Assembly (NCBI RefSeq): GCF_028898945.1
Contig: NZ_CP118607.1
Span: 186,001-250,000, forward strand
DNA length: 64,000 nucleotides
Direction of reading: 5' to 3'
Source of the DNA: Pseudomonas sp. PSKL.D1
GTDB taxonomy: Bacteria; Pseudomonadota; Gammaproteobacteria; Pseudomonadales; Pseudomonadaceae
Shown here: positions 61,884 through 64,000 of the stretch, piece after piece
Layout: the number at the start of each line of letters is the position of its first letter
Numbering within the stretch: position 1 is the first letter of the stretch
Position numbers and translations under genes: made by a program
Notes under the pieces: model-generated
The model's database searches: none
Seen by the model: the letters and a program-made list of their open reading frames with translations, nothing else
Told to the model about the DNA's origin: nothing

Positions 61884-62351
61884 ATGCAAAGTGATCTGGA
61901 CGCTTATGACCGACAGATTCTTCAGTTGTTGCAAGAAGACGCGTCGCTGTCCAGCGCGCAGATAGCCGAGCGCGTTGGCCTGTCGCAGTCACCTTGCTGG
62001 CGCCGAATTCAACGGTTGAAAGAAGAAGGGGTCATTCGTGGCCAGGTGACCTTGCTGGACCGCAAGAAGGTGGGCCTGAACACGCAGATTTTTGCCGAGG
62101 TAAAGCTCAATGCCCACGGCCGCTCGAACTTCACCGAGTTCACTGAGGCTATCCGTGGCTTTCCGGAGGTGCTGGAGTGTTATGTGCTGATGGGGGCTGT
62201 GGACTTTCTACTGCGTATCGTCACGTCGGATATCGAAGCATATGAACGGTTTTTCTTCGAAAAGCTGTCGAACGTGCCGGGTATTCAGGAGGTGAACTCG
62301 ATCGTGGCGTTGTCAGAGATCAAGTCCACCACCAGCCTGCCCCTACGCTAA
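61884..62351 (+). CDS. Lrp/AsnC-family transcriptional regulator
   Basis: 155-residue feast/famine regulator. The N-terminal helix-turn-helix is DASLSSAQIAERVGLSQSPC followed by WRRIQRLKEEGVI. The C-terminal RAM/ACT effector domain runs from about 65 to 150 (GFPEVLECYVLMGAVDFLLRI). Amino acids are the usual effectors. The neighbouring divergent ACT-like gene is a possible target. A composite REP element follows the stop. Confidence 0.93.
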   Translation: MQSDLDAYDRQILQLLQEDASLSSAQIAERVGLSQSPCWRRIQRLKEEGVIRGQVTLLDRKKVGLNTQIFAEVKLNAHGRSNFTEFTEAIRGFPEVLECYVLMGAVDFLLRIVTSDIEAYERFFFEKLSNVPGIQEVNSIVALSEIKSTTSLPLR

Positions 62352-62353
62352 AA

Positions 62354-62442
62354 CCTGTAGGAGCGGATTTATCCGCGAACACCGGCGAAGCCGGTGCCAT
62401 GCACCGCGGCGCTTGCTTCGCGGCTAAAGCCGCTCCTACAGG
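62354..62442. repeat. Composite REP pair with internal hairpin
   Basis: The outer arms are CCTGTAGGAGCGGATTTATCC at the left and GGCTAAAGCCGCTCCTACAGG at the right, i.e. two different subtypes. Between them lies a separate hairpin, CACCGGC-GAA-GCCGGTG (62390-62396 and 62400-62406). It ends between the lrp and CYTH-CHAD genes. Confidence 0.8.
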
Positions 62443-62523
62443 GTACGCGTCGCGCTTGCGACCGTAGTTCCCTGTGCGACAGCGCAGCCCGAATGGGCTG
62501 GGCAATCGCCTACAGTTCCAGTT

Positions 62524-63891
62524 TCAGGCTTTGAGCAGGTGTTTCCAGCCGCGGCTCTGATCGACGACGCGAGCCTGTTCGATACGCGCCTCCAGCAGCT
62601 CATCGCTCAGCGGCTGCTCCGCCAACTCATGCAGCTTTTTCAGGTCGCCGTACAGGCGGTCCATCTGCGGCGCCTCCAGCACCTGGCGGGCATGGTGCAG
62701 CCAGGCCAGCAACTGCTCGATACGCGGCAACTGTTCAGCCAGGTCTTCCGGGCGCTGGGTGTATAGCGGCAGTTTCAGCGCACGGCCTTCTTCGCCCAAT
62801 TGATGTGCCAGCCAGCTGGCCAATTGCGCCTTGCCTTGGCGTTCGCCGCGGCCCTTGCGCTCCACAGTCCAGGCTCGGGCCAAGAGCCAACGCGAGGTTT
62901 CCAGCGAGAACTGGCCCCAGCGTACGTCTTCCAGCTCTTCTATAAACTGCTCAGGCGCGGCGCGGCGGATATCTTCGTCGTCATTGCCGGCCTGTACCAG
63001 CGGGCGCCAGTCCTCCAGCAGGGCGTCGAGGCTGGCGCGCAGTTCGCGGGTGGTGGCACGCGGAGCGGCCTGGCCCAGGCTGGCAGTCAGGGCGCGCAAT
63101 TCGGCCAGGCACTGCACCCAATCCTGCAGCAGGCGCCAGTGGCCGTTGTGGCGGTATTGCTCGGCCAGGCGCTGGCTGCTGGCCAGCAACTGCCAGGCGA
63201 GGGCGGTGTAGGCGTCGTCCAGCGCGATTTCGGCGTCCAGCTCGGTGGTTGGCAAGCCCAGCTCGTAGCTGTCCGGCTCCAGCAGGCGATAACCGCGCTC
63301 GGCCTTGCTGATGTCGCAGGGCATCAATGGCAAGCTGGCAGCCAGCTCTGCGGCCAGCTCCAGCAGGGCCTCGGGGGCGCCTTCGCGCAGTTCCAGTTCA
63401 AGTTCGCTGATTTCTTCCTTGCGCTTGCCGGCAATCACGAAACCTTGGTCCAGTGCCGCCTCGATCACGACCTTGCTCTTGCCGCGGCCCCAGCTGATCT
63501 CCGCGTATTCGCGGGTGAAGTCGGTGGTGAACAACGGCTTGATGGTTTTTTTGTCCAGATTGGCCAGTTGCTCCGGCCAGCAGGTGGCGTCGAGCTTTTT
63601 CAGGTCGAGCTTGACCTTGTCCAGGTGCCACTCGTATTCGTTGCGCTCGGACAGCCCGGCGACGCTTTGGCCACGGCACTTCAAGGTCTGGATGACTTCT
63701 TCGCCATCGCGGCGCAGGCGCAGGGCTACGCGGGCTGCGGACAGCTCGCGCTCCGGGGTGTCGAAGTACTGGTTGAGCAGTTCGCGGGTCTGCCAGCCGG
63801 ACTTGTTGCGCTTTTTCAGCAGAGGGTGCTCGCGCAGGGCGGCAAGGGTCTCGCGGCTGGCGCGGAGCTTGAGTTCGGTTTCTTTGTGCAT
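62524..63891 (-). CDS. CYTH-CHAD domain protein (probable inorganic triphosphatase)
   Basis: 455-residue protein with an N-terminal CYTH triphosphate-tunnel domain (about 1-200) and a C-terminal CHAD helical domain (about 220-455). The CYTH signature ExExK is visible as ETELK at residues 4-8, with alternating charged strands (RLRRDG, TLKCRGQS, ELELELREG). The nearest characterised relative is YgiF, an inorganic triphosphatase. CHAD domains bind polyphosphate, so a link to the ppk/ppx polyphosphate genes 27 kb away is possible but unproven. Divergent from the gene at the right edge. Confidence 0.9.
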   Translation of the reverse strand: MHKETELKLRASRETLAALREHPLLKKRNKSGWQTRELLNQYFDTPERELSAARVALRLRRDGEEVIQTLKCRGQSVAGLSERNEYEWHLDKVKLDLKKLDATCWPEQLANLDKKTIKPLFTTDFTREYAEISWGRGKSKVVIEAALDQGFVIAGKRKEEISELELELREGAPEALLELAAELAASLPLMPCDISKAERGYRLLEPDSYELGLPTTELDAEIALDDAYTALAWQLLASSQRLAEQYRHNGHWRLLQDWVQCLAELRALTASLGQAAPRATTRELRASLDALLEDWRPLVQAGNDDEDIRRAAPEQFIEELEDVRWGQFSLETSRWLLARAWTVERKGRGERQGKAQLASWLAHQLGEEGRALKLPLYTQRPEDLAEQLPRIEQLLAWLHHARQVLEAPQMDRLYGDLKKLHELAEQPLSDELLEARIEQARVVDQSRGWKHLLKA

Positions 63892-63951
63892 CGCAGGCTC
63901 GAAGGAGGGGCGTAATAACCGTGCAGTCTACAGGACTGGGCCGGCAACGGT

Positions 63952-64000
63952 TTATTCCTTACGGCGGATAGCCCTATGATGGGCAACGCTTTCGAGGAGT
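63952..64000 (+). promoter_or_regulatory. Promoter and ribosome site of a gene starting beyond the right edge
   Basis: TTATTC (63952-63957) and TATGAT (63975-63980) with 17-bp spacing, followed by GAGGAG at 63994-63999 at the window end. A rightward gene should start within about ten bases outside. Its identity cannot be seen. Confidence 0.5.

Overview
The window reads as chromosome from a fluorescent pseudomonad of the Pseudomonas putida group. The reasons are: a giant LapA-type biofilm adhesin with divergent lapEBC secretion genes; many copies of the palindromic repeat with core GTAGGAGCGGATTTATCCGC typical of P. putida-like genomes; high-GC codon usage; and housekeeping blocks in pseudomonad order (ppk/ppx-trxA-rho-ubiD; 6S RNA-zapA-pepP-ubiH-ubiI-gcvTHP). 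Species cannot be fixed from the sequence. No prophage, insertion sequence, CRISPR array, rRNA or tRNA gene was recognised.

Region 1 (1-17.4 kb), biofilm adhesion. The first 12.1 kb are the N-terminal 4027 codons of lapA on the minus strand, running off the left edge. They comprise a retention module with two TAAG LapG-type cleavage motifs, about four 100-residue repeats, then at least 16 exact 202-residue repeats. Divergent from it are lapE (outer-membrane channel), lapB (ABC exporter) and lapC (membrane-fusion protein), the type I secretion machine for LapA.

Region 2 (17.4-30.2 kb), transport and accessory functions. A TauD-family dioxygenase is followed by a three-gene ABC importer, probably for an organosulfur compound. 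Then come a shortened WYL-type regulator, a Sel1-repeat protein, a translationally coupled marR-FUSC-DUF1656-hlyD-nodT efflux operon with a clear operator, and a cytochrome c/FTR1 iron permease.

Region 3 (30.2-44.5 kb), core metabolism. It holds yaiI, elbB, a di-iron hydroxylase, a DedA protein, ppk and ppx (convergent, each with a Pho-box-like sequence upstream), trxA, rho, ubiD with a coupled ferredoxin-type reductase, chaC, a quinone oxidoreductase and a FliL-like secreted protein.

Region 4 (44.5-64 kb). It holds an EVE protein, a 49-residue membrane peptide gene, 5-formyl-THF cyclo-ligase, 6S RNA, zapA, a zapB-like coiled coil, ygfB, pepP, ubiH, a DUF4442 protein, ubiI, an Fe(III)-type binding protein and permease with no ATPase gene, gcvTHP, a DUF2388 protein, an orphan GspE/PilB-type ATPase, an ACT-like protein, an Lrp/AsnC regulator and a CYTH-CHAD protein. 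The order from cyclo-ligase to gcvP parallels that of E. coli, with the iron-transporter pair inserted.

The observations most worth following are: the Pho-box pair on both polyphosphate genes; the homogenised, length-invariant LapA repeats and duplicated TAAG site; the WYL protein that lacks its middle; the MarR operator; a 48-bp perfect inverted repeat after rho; and an uncharacterised structured-looking leader before chaC.
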